The notes: generated from the sequence alone by a model not told the origin. A stretch of DNA of 64,000 nt from Bubalus kerabau (GCF_029407905.1 NC_073628.1:21977501-22041500), one strand, 5' to 3'. Shown: positions 44,851 through 56,975, counted from the first letter of the stretch. Program-made: numbers and translations.

Positions 44851-45374
44851 GCACATCTTGGTCTGTACTTATGCAGAGCTGGTGGGCACGCTCCCTCCAC
44901 CCTGCCAGCTCCTCCTTATTCTCTTCATGCCTTGTGCTCCCTCTACGTGCCCCCCACTGACTTCTTCTAAACCTCCTTTAAGAGGTTGTACAATCTGCCC
45001 TTGAGGTTCTAATTTCTGTCCCCATCCATCAAGACTGTTGCCTCCCAAGACCCTGGACAGCCTCCATCTCTTATCTGGCCAGCCATCGAGTGGTGTAAAG
45101 ACTGAATACCGTCCCCACTTAAGTGCCCTCAGAAGATGAAGCAAGGACAGATGGGGGCAGTGCCACAGTTAAACCCAGGGACGTCTTCTCCACCTCTAAT
45201 GGACGCCTCTAGAGGAGGCTCCGGGCTCTTTCCATCCATCCCGCAGCATGAAGACTCTACCATCCCTACAGACCTCTTACCTGTAGGGCAGTTCCATGTT
45301 ATCTTGGCTCATCCCTTCTTCAGAGATGGAAGAGATTGTTTTAAACCTGCCGCCCCATCAGCTCTTCTCCTGGC

Positions 45375-45625
45375 CTCTGATGCCATTAAGTTTCATTATA
45401 ACGAATAAACACCACAATGACATTTATAAGTTACCACTGAGCACAGAAGCACAAATATGAAGCAGATAAACTGCATTTGATCCAAATAATTACTGCAGGC
45501 AATATTGGGCTTCGTTTGAGCTGGCAGCTGGGTATCGAGTAATTTATTAGATTGCGTAAGGCAATGTTGCACGTTGCGTTTTTCATTATTGTGTCTCTTC
45601 CCCTTCTCTGTGGTCTAAATAGGTT
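45375..45625. other. AT-rich repeat-free block, candidate conserved element
   Basis: ATCCAAATAATTACTGCAGG, GAGTAATTTATTAGATTGCG and TTGCACGTTGCGTTTTTC. Several TAATT cores and no repeat. Confidence 0.45.
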
Positions 45626-46164
45626 AGGGGAGTTTAGGGCCAAACAAAGACAGACTTTGCTCAAGCAGATTGAGGCTGGGAGGCGTCCAGGAATGGCTTC
45701 TCCCCAACAACATGGCACTTGTGAGAGAGGAGAGGGTTTCAGATTATCACGATGCTGCCAGCCAAGGGCAGTTCCCTGTACCCCACCCACCCACCCCCCC
45801 ACTGGCCCAGATACAGAAAGAGGCCTGATGGAGGGGATAAATGGAAGGACAGGATGGAGCCCCTAGGACACCAAGCCCGGTTCCTGCTGCCGGCTTCCTG
45901 CTGAGTTTCTTTGTCTTCATCCAAAGACCCTGTCTACCAGAAGCCTTCTGTAGCCCCAGGCAGCCCTGGGCAGTCCCAGATCTGAGTCCCCAGACCTCTC
46001 CTGCAATAAAGAAAGGGAAGGAAGCAGTCTGCCAGCCAACTCTGCAAAACAAAGCAACGAGAGCTGGCTACCAGCTGCCTCCTCCCTGCCAAACCCAAAC
46101 TCATGAAGTTTGATTCAAGGGGTTACAATGCCTCCTATTCAGATCCCTCCTGCCCCATCCTCCC

Positions 46165-46300
46165 AGCCTTAGTAAATTACCCAATAAGCAACGAGGACTG
46201 TAGTTATTGCGCAGTTAAACGGTGTTTGCCCAGTAAATCCTGAGCAGAGCACTAACGGTGATATACAGTAACTAATTATGGACATGAATTCTCTCCCCGA
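46165..46300. other. Repeat-free block, candidate conserved element
   Basis: GTAAATTACCCAATAAGCAA, GTAGTTATTGCGCAGTTAAA and ACAGTAACTAATTATGGAC. High density of homeobox-type ATTA cores in 130 bp. Confidence 0.45.
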
Positions 46301-47010
46301 GACGCCGAGTGGTACCAGATATTGTTGCGTTTCACGGAGGAGGCTTGAAAGCTGCTCTGTCCCCTCCAGTGAAGCCAAGAGTAACTTTCCTATTAGAGGA
46401 GCCGTCAGGACCTCTGTTGGCACTCCAGACTGGAAACGGAGATGTCCCAGGATGGGGGTGGAGGGCCAGACGGGAATGAGGCCTCAGCTCCCATGAAGAC
46501 TCCCATTCACGGTCCCCCATCCCATGCCCAGTGGAAGGGCATGACTGGGTACCAGCTGGTCCTCCTCGGGTTGCCTTTACAGCAGAGGAGATGCTCCCCA
46601 TCACAGTGGCTGTGGCAAAGGCCCAAGGCTCCAGCCGTGCAGGGAATGGAAGTCATTTTTCTCACAGCCCCGGACTGAGCTAAGAAAGCCATTCCAGGGA
46701 GTCGGCCTTTGTAAAAGGCTTCTGAACGAGGAGGCAGCAGGGCCGGGCGGGGCTTCCTCTGCCTGGCTGCGGACAACTTTTGCCCTAAATGGTCGTTTAC
46801 AGAGGTGATCTCAGGCCCAGGAGTGCCTGGGATAATGAGAGGTGTCTCTGGTTGATTGTGATCTGCAGGTGAGATGGGGCTTGTGTCCAGCAGTAAGAAG
46901 CAGGTGTCCCATCAGCTTCCTGTGTATTTTGCGAGCACAGCTGGGAAAAACAGTTGTCAGCCTCTGCTTTCTGAAGAGGAAACTATATAGCTCAATCACG
47001 GTCTATGCTT
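46301..47010. other. Unique intronic sequence
   Basis: No repeat recognised; short overlapping ORFs only. Confidence 0.5.
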
Positions 47011-47014
47011 ACCG

Positions 47015-47185
47015 GAGACTGTCAACTGAAGTCCAGAACTGGAGTCAGATGGTTCAAACACCAGCCTCCAGCACACGCTGTGACCTTGGGTGGGTTTCTT
47101 AACCTCTCTGAGCTTCCGTTTCCTAATCCATAAAGTGGAAGGGATTCTCTCTATTCCTCGAGATGGTTGCCGTGAAAATAGCTCA
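47015..47185 (+). repeat. MIR SINE
   Basis: GGAGTCAGATGGTTCAAACA, GCTGTGACCTTGGGTGGGTT and CCTCTCTGAGCTTCCGTTTC: MIR plus. Confidence 0.85.
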
Positions 47186-47599
47186 CCTGGATTTGAGGCT
47201 ACTGCTTCCAGGGAGCTCTGCGTCTGCCAGTCCCATCCTTCCTGCCACCAGCTCACCTCCTCAATGCCTGGGCTCAGTGACCCAGCCTCAGCCCATCTGG
47301 CACTCCTGTTAACACACACACACCTTCCTTTCAAAGTGCCTCCAGCATCTCTCCTTTACCAACATCTCCATTTCAAACATTCAAAACAAAGATAAGGGGC
47401 AGTGACAAAATCTAACTTTATTTTGTTTTCTTTGCTGCTGCCTTCTCAGGGTTTGATGTAAATACTCTGAGCCCCCACCAGGGCCATGGTTAGGTGGTGA
47501 TGGGAGAGGTCAGGTGACGCCGAAAAGGGCTGGCATGGGCACACTCTTGCAGTGGGACCTTGGCTGGTCATGGCTTTAAACCTTGGCATTCAAGTGTCT

Positions 47600-47720
47600 A
47601 CCTCACGGTGATGATAGAACCTTCTCGAAAGAGTGTCAGGAGGGTGGATTAAGTAAAATAAGGTATGTGAAGAGCTTTGTGATGTGTAAAGCACATGCGA
47701 GACTTTAGCTGTGGTTAATA
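47600..47720 (+). repeat. MIR fragment, 3' part
   Basis: CTACCTCACGGTGATGATAG and GTGAAGAGCTTTGTGATGTG resemble MIR plus. Confidence 0.55.
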
Positions 47721-47724
47721 TCTT

Positions 47725-48275
47725 AGAGCAGCCAGAAGACAGGACCCAGAATCCCAGCGCGAGGAGAAGAAGAATTACGATTTTAATTAGGACGCATATA
47801 TAGTCAGCTCTCAATTGTCTGCTAGCAAATTGTCCCCATTCCTGGCAAATGCTATCACCAAGACTACTTAATGAAGTCCTCTGTTAACATTTCACAGCTT
47901 CTTATTTTTTTCTTATTTGTATGAGGCCCAAAGGGAATGAAAGTCCTTTAAAGGCAAAATTAGCTAAGATCTGCATCCTCTTCTGGAGAAAGTGTGAGCC
48001 ACAGCGACAGCAGGCTGGATCAGTACGAAGGGTGATGTTCTCCACCCAGCTGAGCAAGAGGCCAGAGGGAGCGTCATCATTGGGTTCTTTTGTGGCTTTT
48101 TTTAAGTGTTAAAAATTCCCAGAACATCAAACACATCCATATCCAAACATGAATACCAAAATGCATTCCAATGTTGAAAATAAATGTTATTACTTTGGAT
48201 TATTCGTTGTTTTGAAATGTCCATCATTTTGGATTATTCACACACTTGCTTCTCTCTGTTCACAAGATCTTTAAG
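47725..48275. other. Unique intronic sequence
   Basis: AT-rich towards 48100-48275; nothing recognised. Confidence 0.45.
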
Positions 48276-48277
48276 AA

Positions 48278-48792
48278 TGGATTGTCAAAACCACAATGAG
48301 ATACCACCCCACACCAGTCAGAATGGCCATCATTAAAAAATCTACCCATAACAAAGGCTGGAGAGGGTGTGGAATAAAGGGAACCCTCTTACACTGTTGG
48401 TAAGGATTCAAGTTGGTGCGACCACTATGGAGAACAGTATGGCGGTTCCTCAGAGAACTAAAAATAGAATTACCATATGATCCAGCGATCCCAGTCCTGC
48501 ACAAAACCGTAATTCAAAAAGATACACACACCCCTATATTCACAGCAGCACTATTTACAATAGCCAAGACATGGAAGCGAACTAAATGTCCACCAACAGA
48601 TGAATGAATAAGAAGATGCGGTACATATATACAATAGAATATTACTCAGTCATTAAAAAAACACAAAACCATGCATTTGCAGCAATATGGATGCAGCTAG
48701 AGATTATCATACTAAGTAAAGTAAGTCAGAAAGAGACATATACGGGACTGATGCAAGTAATATGAACCCTTGTGTTTTTTTAAAAAAAAAAA
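48278..48792 (+). mobile_element. L1 3' end, 5' truncated
   Basis: AACCACAATGAGATACCACC, CAGTCAGAATGGCCATCATT, CACAGCAGCACTATTTACAA and TTACTCAGTCATTAAAAAAA are L1 3' region; A tail at 48781-48792. Confidence 0.95.
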
Positions 48793-48892
48793 AGATAGTT
48801 AGGACACAGATCTTCCCCAAACAGACCAAATTGGCTTGGGAGATTTGCTTTTACTTCTTTGTGCCTTGTATTTTTTTTTTTCTTTTCAGCCT

Positions 48893-48970
48893 TAACCTCT
48901 CCTGCTATCAATCCCTGGCCGGGGAACTGAGATCCCACATGCCGTGTGGCGTGGCCAAACAAATAAATTT
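48893..48970 (+). mobile_element. CHR SINE fragment
   Basis: CAATCCCTGGCCGGGGAACT, GAGATCCCACATGCCGTGTG and GGCCAAACAAATAAATTT; head missing. Confidence 0.88.
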
Positions 48971-49014
48971 TTAAAAAATTTTTTAATACATTGAATAAAT
49001 CAGAACACTGAACA

Positions 49015-49160
49015 TCGGGGCTAAAAGAGAGCACCTGAGGAATTGACTTCAGTCTGAACCCTGCATTTACAGATGGGAGCTGAGTCTCGGAGGTGGGAAG
49101 GGTCAGGCTCAAGGGCACACAGCTAAGAGGCAGCAGAAGCAGCACCACGTGGGTTCCTTC
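49015..49160 (-). repeat. MIR fragment, diverged
   Basis: CATTTACAGATGGGAGCTGA and CAAGGGCACACAGCTAAGAG: reversed MIR. Confidence 0.65.
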
Positions 49161-49164
49161 TGGG

Positions 49165-50785
49165 CCTGGGTGCTCAGGGTCAGGACACAGCTTCCTGTGT
49201 CCAGAGAGCATCTCTTATAAAAGGGAACAAGGCTCCTGGGACATCGTGGGGTCCATGGTCCACAGCCCCGCCTCCAGCCCATCCCAGTGGTTCCCAAGCT
49301 GCTGTGCTTAAGAGGGTATGTGGAAATTCTGTGTGCCTGTAACCGATGCCGACAGCTGCCTCTCGGGTTAATGACAGCCCATCGCTGCTCTTCAGATGCG
49401 CTTTCTCTGTCTCATGCTGCTCCCTACCCTGCCCCCAAAATGGTTCAGGGAGCACACATTCCAGTCCTGAAGACACAGCGCCCCGAGACACAGAGGGAGA
49501 CGCGGGGCTTAGCCCAGGCCCCTGGCCAGCCAGCAGCAGGGCCCTCCTGCTGGGACAACATGCAGGGTCCCAGCCTTCACGGGCTGCCCCATGGTCTCCC
49601 GTTTCCATCGACCCCCATGGCCACTGCCGAAGCCCACACTGTTCTTTCCCGTCCTGGTCAGATGTGGATGGGCTCCTTCACAGGCACGCACGCGCCAGTG
49701 TTTCCGGCAGCCCTTATCAGTGTGTTCTTGGCATCCAGAGCTTGACTGAATGGATGGAGGATCCTCTCCCGGCCACTAATGAGCTCAGCGGAGGCTGGAA
49801 CTGGGGCCACAGGCTGATAATCAGGAGGCAAAGGATTTATAGTGCCTTTGGAGTCACCCTGCCTCGGCCAGCCCCATTGTTTTTCATTAGAGACCCATGC
49901 TGTCCAGGATAACCTTGGCGGGCTGCGTGTCCTGGGGAGAGTCGAGAGAGGCTGGGAGAATCACAGGCTGCCTGGCCGCCCCGGCTCAGGCCAGGAACAA
50001 AGTGGGAGAGCTAGGAACTTGTACCCCTCACCCAGCCCTGGGAAGAACAGTCAGCCTCTCCCAAATAAGCCCCCATAAAAGTCCAGCACAGTTTCTGGAA
50101 CGTTCATGATACTGGCAAGCTTCTCTTCAGCCGTGTTTCAGAATCAAGGCTACAAACAGCTGCAGACAGCAGTGTGGAGGTTGAAATCTGTCCCAGCCCC
50201 TCTCTCTCCCAGCAGAGGTCCAGGAGAAACAGACAATGGAGGGAAGTCCTGTCTTCCACCCCTGTCTGTCCTTCCGGCTTCTCTGTATTTCCAATCCTGG
50301 TCCAAAAGAAGATTGACTTCTTTCCAACCCAACAGGGTTCAAAGCCTGTGCGAACTTTGACAGGAGTTAGATGTGCTACCCAAGGAAGTTGCCCCCAATA
50401 CTCCCAGCCTGGAGCAGCCGTGTCCCTCCTAGACAGTCACATCAATGCCTATAACCTTCCAGATTAGCAGATGAGTTCTCAGGTCAACACTCAATGAGAG
50501 GACATGTAGTGAAAACACCTCCCACCGCCTGAGCCATAGTGATGCTCAGTTAAGTGTGGGTGAATCCCCACCTTCTTCCTCCAGACCTACTACATCCAGG
50601 GTGTCTTCTCCTGAGCGATTCTGCACCCCTCTCCATCAACATATTTACAACCGAATTCACTAGCCCTGCAACCGTCTTCTTTCCCTGAGACAGAAGTGGC
50701 TCCCCCAGTTACCCATTCACCCCGTCCTGCAGCCCAGGGAGAGGGGGGACCTTTATGCCTCTGTGCTCCTCATCTCCCATCAAAC
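49165..50785. other. Unique intronic sequence, moderately GC-rich
   Basis: Open frames of up to 188 codons overlap on both strands at 49180-49912. They lack family resemblance and splice context, so I treat them as chance. Confidence 0.5.
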
Positions 50786-50789
50786 TCAA

Positions 50790-50960
50790 TAGCTTGCTAG
50801 CTCAGTGCCACCTCCAGTGGCTCCTAAATCCATTTTCAGCTTTAGCCTGGTCCCTTATGAGCAGAATCCTCCAGATCAGTCTTCCTGCCTTCGGATTCTT
50901 CTCCTTTATCCATCTGCCTCCCTGCTGCCACCGTGATCTTTCTCAAACTCAGATCTGAGC
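50790..50960 (+). repeat. L2-like fragment
   Basis: CAGTGCCACCTCCAGTGGCT and CCGTGATCTTTCTCAAACTC resemble the upstream L2 3' consensus. Confidence 0.4.
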
Positions 50961-51129
50961 CTGTGGGTCAACACGGGGGATGGTTTCTTATCGGTGAAAA
51001 CTTCTTAGTGTGCATTCAAGGGCCTGTGCAGCTGAACCTACTGTGTTCTCTTGGGCATCCTACACAGGCTCGCAGTGAGGGGGTGTGCAGGGTCCTGTGT
51101 GCTTTCCTCAAGTGCCCTGTTCGTTCTCA

Positions 51130-51245
51130 CAGACAACCTGACGAGCATGGTTTCCATCCTACGGGGAATCTAAGGTTCGGAGTGACTAGGAAGTTTCCCC
51201 AGGGGTGCACAGCTGTGGCGACAGAGCCAGAGATCCAGGCTGGAC
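51130..51245 (-). repeat. MIR fragment
   Basis: ACGGGGAATCTAAGGTTCGG, GTGCACAGCTGTGGCGACAG: reversed MIR. Confidence 0.5.
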
Positions 51246-51379
51246 CTTGTAGCATCCGTCCTGTTATTCCCTGAACGCATTGTGACTTCCATACTTTACC
51301 TACGCCATCCACATCCCAGGAAACATTCCCTCCTTGCCCTCACCTTCTTACCCTTCCAGGCTATTTCTGAAGCCAGCCC

Positions 51380-51540
51380 TGGGACTTCCCTGGTGGTCCA
51401 GTGGTTAAGAATCTACCTTCCATTGCAGGGGATGCAGTTTTGATCCCTAGTCAGAGAACTAAGATCCCACATGCCACAGGGCAACTAAGTGTGTGCTGTA
51501 ACAAAGAGCCAAATAAATAAATACATATTTTAAAAAAAAG
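51380..51540 (+). mobile_element. CHR SINE
   Basis: GGGACTTCCCTGGTGGTCCA head, ACTAAGATCCCACATGCCAC and (AAATA)n tail. Confidence 0.95.
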
Positions 51541-51589
51541 GCCAGTCCTTCTGTGACTCTTTTCCCCAAAAGGAAAGATCTTTCTTCCT

Positions 51590-51865
51590 TGAGACTTTCT
51601 TTATTATTATATAAATTTCAGGTGTACAGCATAGTGATTCACAATTTTCAAAGGTTATACTCCATTTATAGTTATCAAAATATTAGTTACATACCCTGTA
51701 TTGTAGAATATATCCTTGTGGCTTATTTATTTTCTACAGTCATTTGTACCTCTTAATCCACTACCCCTCCCTGCCCCCTCCCCTCTTCCTTCACCTACTG
51801 GTAATCACTAGTCTGTTCTCTGTATCTTTGAGGCTGTTTCTGCTTTGTTACATCCTTTGGACTTT
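51590..51865 (-). mobile_element. L1 3' UTR fragment
   Basis: TTTCAGGTGTACAGCATAGT, TACTCCATTTATAGTTATCA and CTACTGGTAATCACTAGTCT: reversed L1. Confidence 0.9.
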
Positions 51866-51888
51866 CTTTATACCTCATTTGGGGCACT

Positions 51889-52030
51889 TTTTACTTTAAG
51901 GGTTTTATTTATTTATTTATTTTTGGGTGCACCATGCGCCACGTGGGATCTCACGATCCCACGATTGAACCTGTGCCCCCTGCAATGGAAGTGCAGATTC
52001 TTAACCACTGGACCGCCAAGGAAGTCCTGG
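51889..52030 (-). mobile_element. CHR SINE
   Basis: (TTTA)n start, then CACCATGCGCCACGTGGGAT and ACCACTGGACCGCCAAGGAA. TGGGGCAC-type sequence on both sides is the likely TSD. Confidence 0.92.
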
Positions 52031-52039
52031 GGCACCTCT

Positions 52040-53630
52040 TATTTTAGTTCCCCATGCATAGATTTGTCTCCTCCAGACACTAAGCTCTTTGTCCTGGAAT
52101 ATACCTCAGTCCCTCACCTGGCCAGGGATCTTGGAGGTTGTTGGGGTGGGACTGTCCCCTGCCTATGGCCCATGGCACATCACGGGTACCATTACACCCC
52201 GTATCAACCAGTTTTATTATTGGGGGGGATAATATAACCCCATAAGCCCCAAGTGGGTCACAATAGGATGTTCCAGAAATTTATCAAAGCTCATTCTACT
52301 GCATCAGGAGATGGGCGTGTGCTGAGCCCCCAGAGAGCTGCAGAAGTCAAGGCTCAGGCTTCCAGGCACGACCGGAGCCATCCTGCCCTGGTCCTTCCCA
52401 CTCCACAGCCGGGCACTGAGCTGGCTCCTGCCTCCCCTTCCCTTCTTCCATCTGTCTGCTTCTCAGGACCAGGGCAACTTCCCTTAATCTCATAAGAGGC
52501 AATTTGCGTGCTCTGGGCTGGGAGAAAGCTGGCGACAAATAGCCCCGGCACAAGTATTCTTAAACCTTCCCCAATTGGTCACTAATAACAGAGCAGACGG
52601 TGACATCTGAGCCTTTTCTGCGTGGCTGGGCAGGCAGCTCCAGGAGACTGAAGCCGGCAAATGCAGGGCTGCAGGAGGCTCAGATGTTCACATCTCTCAT
52701 CTGCGTGACTCATGGGAAGAAGCAGGTTCTAATTGGTCCAGCTTCAGGCTTGCAAAGCCTCCTTTCCCAGCTCTGGGACCCCCTTGTGGCTCCAGCTTTA
52801 ACAGTCCCAGGCTCAGGAAAGGCTCACAAATAGTGATGAAAACTACAAAAATAAGTCTCCCAGAGAGAGGGCAGGAGGAGGGTGTGCACGCCCCACACCA
52901 CATCCTACCTGACCTCTGAGCACGACGGAGCCAGGGGATACCAGGGCACATGTGGACATCAGCCCCCCTGCTCCGCACATCAGGCTCCAGTGCAGTTGGC
53001 TCTGAGCCTGTCTCTCCTGTTACACTAACTAACCCCTGCTCTCTGAACTAGTCCACACTGACCCCCCACAGAGGGCTGCCTCTCACACCACCGTGGGACC
53101 ACCTGACCACCAGATCGGTGACTGGGGAGAGACACAAACACGCGTGCCTGTAGGCATAGCAACAGACTTAGGACACTGGCATGCCAGTGACGCAGAAGGT
53201 CAGGGCTGAGAGTTATGGCTGGCAGGGTTGGGTGAGCACTCTCCTCGGAGTCTGGCATGGAGCACCCTGGGCACCATCGGCACAGGGCCACGGGGCCCTC
53301 TTCCTACCTGTTCCCTGCCCCCTCGCCACACACACACAGAGTCAGAATTAGGCAACAGCGCCAGGAGCCCCTGGGACCTTAAAGACTGTCCAGACCCACA
53401 GCAACCCTGACAGCAGAGAGAAGCCTCGGCCTTCTCAGCCTGTATTTCAGTCCCAGGAAAAATTCCACCCCAAAAAATTCTAAACCAGAGGCTTTCAAAT
53501 ATTCTAAAAGAGTAAGAAGTGTTTATTTGAGCAAAATTGTGAGTGGTTGACAAGGAATAGAAGCAGAAAAGGTCTGGCTAGAGAACGGGTGGGGCCTGGA
53601 AGCCAACCGACTCAACCCCACCAACATACA
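52040..53630. other. Unique intronic sequence
   Basis: No recognised interspersed repeat or coding signature. Confidence 0.5.
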
Positions 53631-53631
53631 T

Positions 53632-53669
53632 GCACACACACTCATGCACACACGTGCGCGTACACACTT

Positions 53670-53708
<39 letters not shown>
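53632..53708. repeat. (CA)n microsatellite, compound
   Basis: Imperfect CA with CGTGCGCG interruption to 53666, then pure CA from about 53671 to 53708. Confidence 0.95.
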
Positions 53709-53709
<1 letters not shown>

Positions 53710-53939
53710 AGGTAGCCAGGTCCCCGGAACACTGATGTAAAGACATCATTCCTGGTGGTTTGGTCCTCCCAACCTCAGCCAGCAGAGTGCCTCTGCCCCT
53801 CCCCAGGAGGTAGTTGGGAATTGAGAGGTGACCTCAGATCAGGGGCCAGAGGTGCGTGAGCTCGTAGACAGTCATGGGGTCTTCAGCATTTTAAATGTTC
53901 TGCTGGAAGACAGTGGGGACCTCCCAGAGCCAGATGGTG

Positions 53940-54420
53940 ATGGCTCGCTCCGTGTTAATGTGACCTGCGGCGAGTCCCCAAAACAGAGACTGCAGTGAGG
54001 GACCATGTGGTCAGGGCTGAGAGGGGCGGCCCCTTTAGGGAGCCTGATGGCTGGTAGAGATGAGGGACTGAGCAGGTAGTGGAGGAGGGTGTTGAGAACA
54101 GCCTGGAGAAGTCATGAGAGATGCTGCGCAATGAGCAGAGGGCAGGGGGCAGCCGGCTGCAGGAGAGGCCAGCGGGGCTTGGGGAGGGGCTACTCCGAGC
54201 TGGGCTGGTACAGGGGTGAGCGGGCCCGGGGGGGCTTCTTCCAGTGCCTCCCCCCACCTTGGGCCGGGCAGCAGCTGCACCTGTCCCTCCCGGCGCTGAG
54301 GAGTTGAGAGTCCTGCCACCACCTGCCGCCACCTCATCCTTTCTCCCCGCCTCGACAGCCCCTGCCTCCATCCCCACTTGGACTCAGAGCACAAGGAACA
54401 CACACGTGGCTCGAAGCCTG
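53940..54420. other. GC-rich intronic block
   Basis: GC-rich with CGGGCCCGGGGGGGC and CTGCCGCCACC. Minus-strand frame of 140 codons without recognisable family. Could be an old GC-rich retrocopy or a regulatory element; undecided. Confidence 0.35.
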
Positions 54421-55165
54421 GGGCTCCCCAGAGCCCTCCCTGCTCTTTATCCTTCCCTCCAGCGGCAGCCCCCGCTTCCTGAGGTTTGGAGAGAAGGCTC
54501 CCAAAGCCCCCACCTGCTCAGACTTCCACCTCCGCTCCCGCCCCTGGCCTTTTGAGCTAGGGGTTCTGTGAGAGCCAGACCCTAATCCTGACTCAGTGAA
54601 CCTTGGGGGGTCACAGCCCTTTCTGGGCTCAGTGTGGAGACACAGGCTCCCCCTCCCCGCCCCGCCTCAGTGTGGTAGAGGCAAGTCGCAGAGTTGGTGA
54701 GGTGCTATCTTGGCATGGGTAGGTCACAGCAGCCTGGGCATGCCAGGAGACACATGGGCCAGGGACAGTGACCTCAGAGGCTCTGAAACGACCCTGGAGG
54801 GCTCTCCCTTCCTGGGATGGGACCATCCTCCAGGGAGGGAGATAGGAAAGATGGCCTGCGGCCACCACCAGGACCACACCCCATCCTCCCCCCAACCCCT
54901 CAAATGCAGGAGAGTTCCACATGGATTTCCTCCCTGGCCCTCTCCTTTGAAGTTTCCCAAGACTTTTCAGTTCCAGTCGAGGGCAGGGGAAAGGGGTCTC
55001 AGGCAGGTCTGTGCATCCCTGGGGGCTGAGGACTGTCTAGTAAAGGACCGCAGGCTGCGGCTCTGACACAGGACTGCTGGCCTGGTGCCCCTTCTCCATC
55101 ACTCAGTGCCCTGGGCTCCGAGCAACTGCATCTTCCCGTGGGTCTCATGGGGTACCCATTCCATA
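54421..55165. other. Unique intronic sequence
   Basis: No recognised repeat. Confidence 0.45.
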
Positions 55166-55176
55166 GGACTGCTGCT

Positions 55177-55281
55177 GCTGCTAAGTCACTTCAGTTGTGT
55201 CCCACTCTGTGCGACCCCATAGACAGCAGCCCACCAGGCTCCCCCGTCCCTGGGATTCTCCAGGCAAGAACATTGGAGTGG
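55177..55281 (-). mobile_element. Bov-A monomer, left arm of inverted pair
   Basis: GCTGCTAAGTCACTTCAGTT to GAACATTGGAGTGG; reverse complement closely matches 55396-55500. Confidence 0.94.
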
Positions 55282-55395
55282 AGAGAATTCAAATAACCCC
55301 TGTAAACCTCTTAATTAATGTGGTTCATTCAATGAAAGTCAGCTATTTATTAATTCTATGAGAATAAAAATACTCTTTATAATATTTATGGCAAC

Positions 55396-55500
55396 CCACT
55401 CCAGTATTCTTGCCTGGAGAATCCCAGGGACGGGGGAGCCTAGTGGGCTGCTGTCTGTAGGGTCGCACAGAGTTGGACACGACTGAAGCGACTTAGCAGC
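55396..55500 (+). mobile_element. Bov-A monomer, right arm of inverted pair
   Basis: CCACTCCAGTATTCTTGCCT to CGACTTAGCAGC. Confidence 0.94.
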
Positions 55501-55559
55501 TACATAATAGTATTTATATAATAATAGTATTATATTTTTAAAGACTTTCTGATGTGGAC

Positions 55560-55727
55560 CATTTTTAAAGTCTTTATTGAATTTTTTACAGTGCTGCTTC
55601 TGTTTTATGTTTTGGTTTTTTGGCCCTGAGGCATGTGGGATCCTAGCTCCCTGATCAGGGATGGAACCGGTACCCCTTGCAGTGGAAGTGCAGGGTCTTA
55701 ACCACGGGATCACCAGGAAAGGCCCAA
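55560..55727 (-). mobile_element. CHR SINE
   Basis: TTTTTAAAGTCTTTATTGAA start, TGAGGCATGTGGGATCCTAG and CACGGGATCACCAGG end. Confidence 0.85.
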
Positions 55728-55734
55728 TAATGGT

Positions 55735-55858
55735 ATTATATTAACAACTATAACATTCATTATATTAATATAATATTGCTAATAAGTAATATTATATATG
55801 TAATAATATAACATATTATGTATAATAATATATCATATGTAATAATATTATAGACTAT
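55735..55858. repeat. AT-rich low-complexity DNA
   Basis: (TAATA)n/(TATAT)n type; interrupted by BovB and continued at 56964-57112. Confidence 0.9.
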
Positions 55859-56963
55859 CAGTTCAGTTCAGTTCAGTCGCTCAGTCGTGTCCAACTCTTT
55901 GCGGCCCCATGAATTGCAGCACGCCAAGCCTCCCTGTCCATCACCAACTCCTGGAGTTCACTCAGACTCATGTCCATCAAGTCAGTGATGCCATCCAGCC
56001 ATCTCATTCTCTGTTATCCCCTTCTCCTCCTGCCCCCAATCCCTCCCAGCATCAGAGACTTTTCCAGTGAGTCAACTCTTCGCATGAAGTGGCCAAAGTA
56101 CTGGAGTTTCAGCTTTAGCATCATTCATTCCAAAGAAATCCCAGGGCTGATCTCCTTCAGAATGGACTGGGTGGATCTCCTTGCAGTCCAAGGGACTCTC
56201 AAGAGTCTTCTCCAACACCACAGTTCAAAAGCATCAATTCTTCGGCGCTCAGCTTTCTTCACAGCCCAACTCTCACATCCATACATGACCACTGGAAAAA
56301 CCATAGCCTTGACTAGATGGACCTTTGTTAGCAAAGTAATGTCTCTGCTTTTGAACATGCTATCTAGGTTGGTCATAACTTCTCTTCCAAGGAGTAAGCG
56401 TCTTTTAATTTCATGGCTGCAGTCGCCATCTGCAGTGATTTTGAACCCCCCAAAAATAAAGTCTGACACTGTTTCCACTGTTTCCCCATCTATTTCCCCA
56501 TCTATTTCCCATGAAGTGATGGGACCGGATGCCATGATCTTCGTTTTCTGAATGTTGAGCTATAAGCCAACTTTTTCACTCTCCACTTTCACTTTCATCA
56601 AGAGGCTTTTTAGTTCCTCTTCACTTTCTGCCATAAGAGGGGTGTCATCTGCATATCTGAGGTTATTGATATTTCTCCCGGCAATCTTGATTCCAGCTTG
56701 TGCTTCCTCCAGCCCAGCAGTTCTCATGATGTACTCTGCTTATAAGTTAAATAAGCAGGGTGGGTGACAATATACAGCCTTGATGTAGTCCTTTTCCTAT
56801 TTGGAATCAGTCTGTTGTTCCATGTCCAGTTCTAACTGTTGCTTCCTGACCTGCATATAGGTTTCTCAAGAGGCAGGTCAGGTGGTCTGGTATTCCCATC
56901 TCTTTCAGAATTTTCCACAGTTTATTGTGATCCACACAAAGGCTTTGGCATAGTCAATAAAGC
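55859..56963 (-). mobile_element. BovB LINE, 1.1 kb, 5' truncated
   Basis: RTE-clade LINE. The reversed 3' end begins CAGTTCAGTTCAGTTCAGTC. The minus strand keeps about 136 codons of the RT-ORF C-terminus (56125-56535; motifs DFIFGG, ITADGDCSHEIKRRLL, YGCESW, WCWRRLLRVPWTARRS), interrupted further along. Exact 12-bp TSD ATTATAGACTAT at 55847-55858 and 56964-56975. Not functional as truncated. Confidence 0.97.
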
Positions 56964-56975
56964 ATTATAGACTAT

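Noticed and set aside
49180..49912. Frames of 142-188 codons on both strands
   Set aside because: GC-rich chance frames with no family resemblance.
53955..54377. Processed pseudogene on the minus strand
   Set aside because: A GC-rich 140-codon frame was considered, but I recognise no parent protein, poly(A) tail or TSD.
56125..56535. 136-codon frame as a host gene
   Set aside because: It is the C-terminal remnant of the BovB reverse transcriptase ORF in a truncated LINE.
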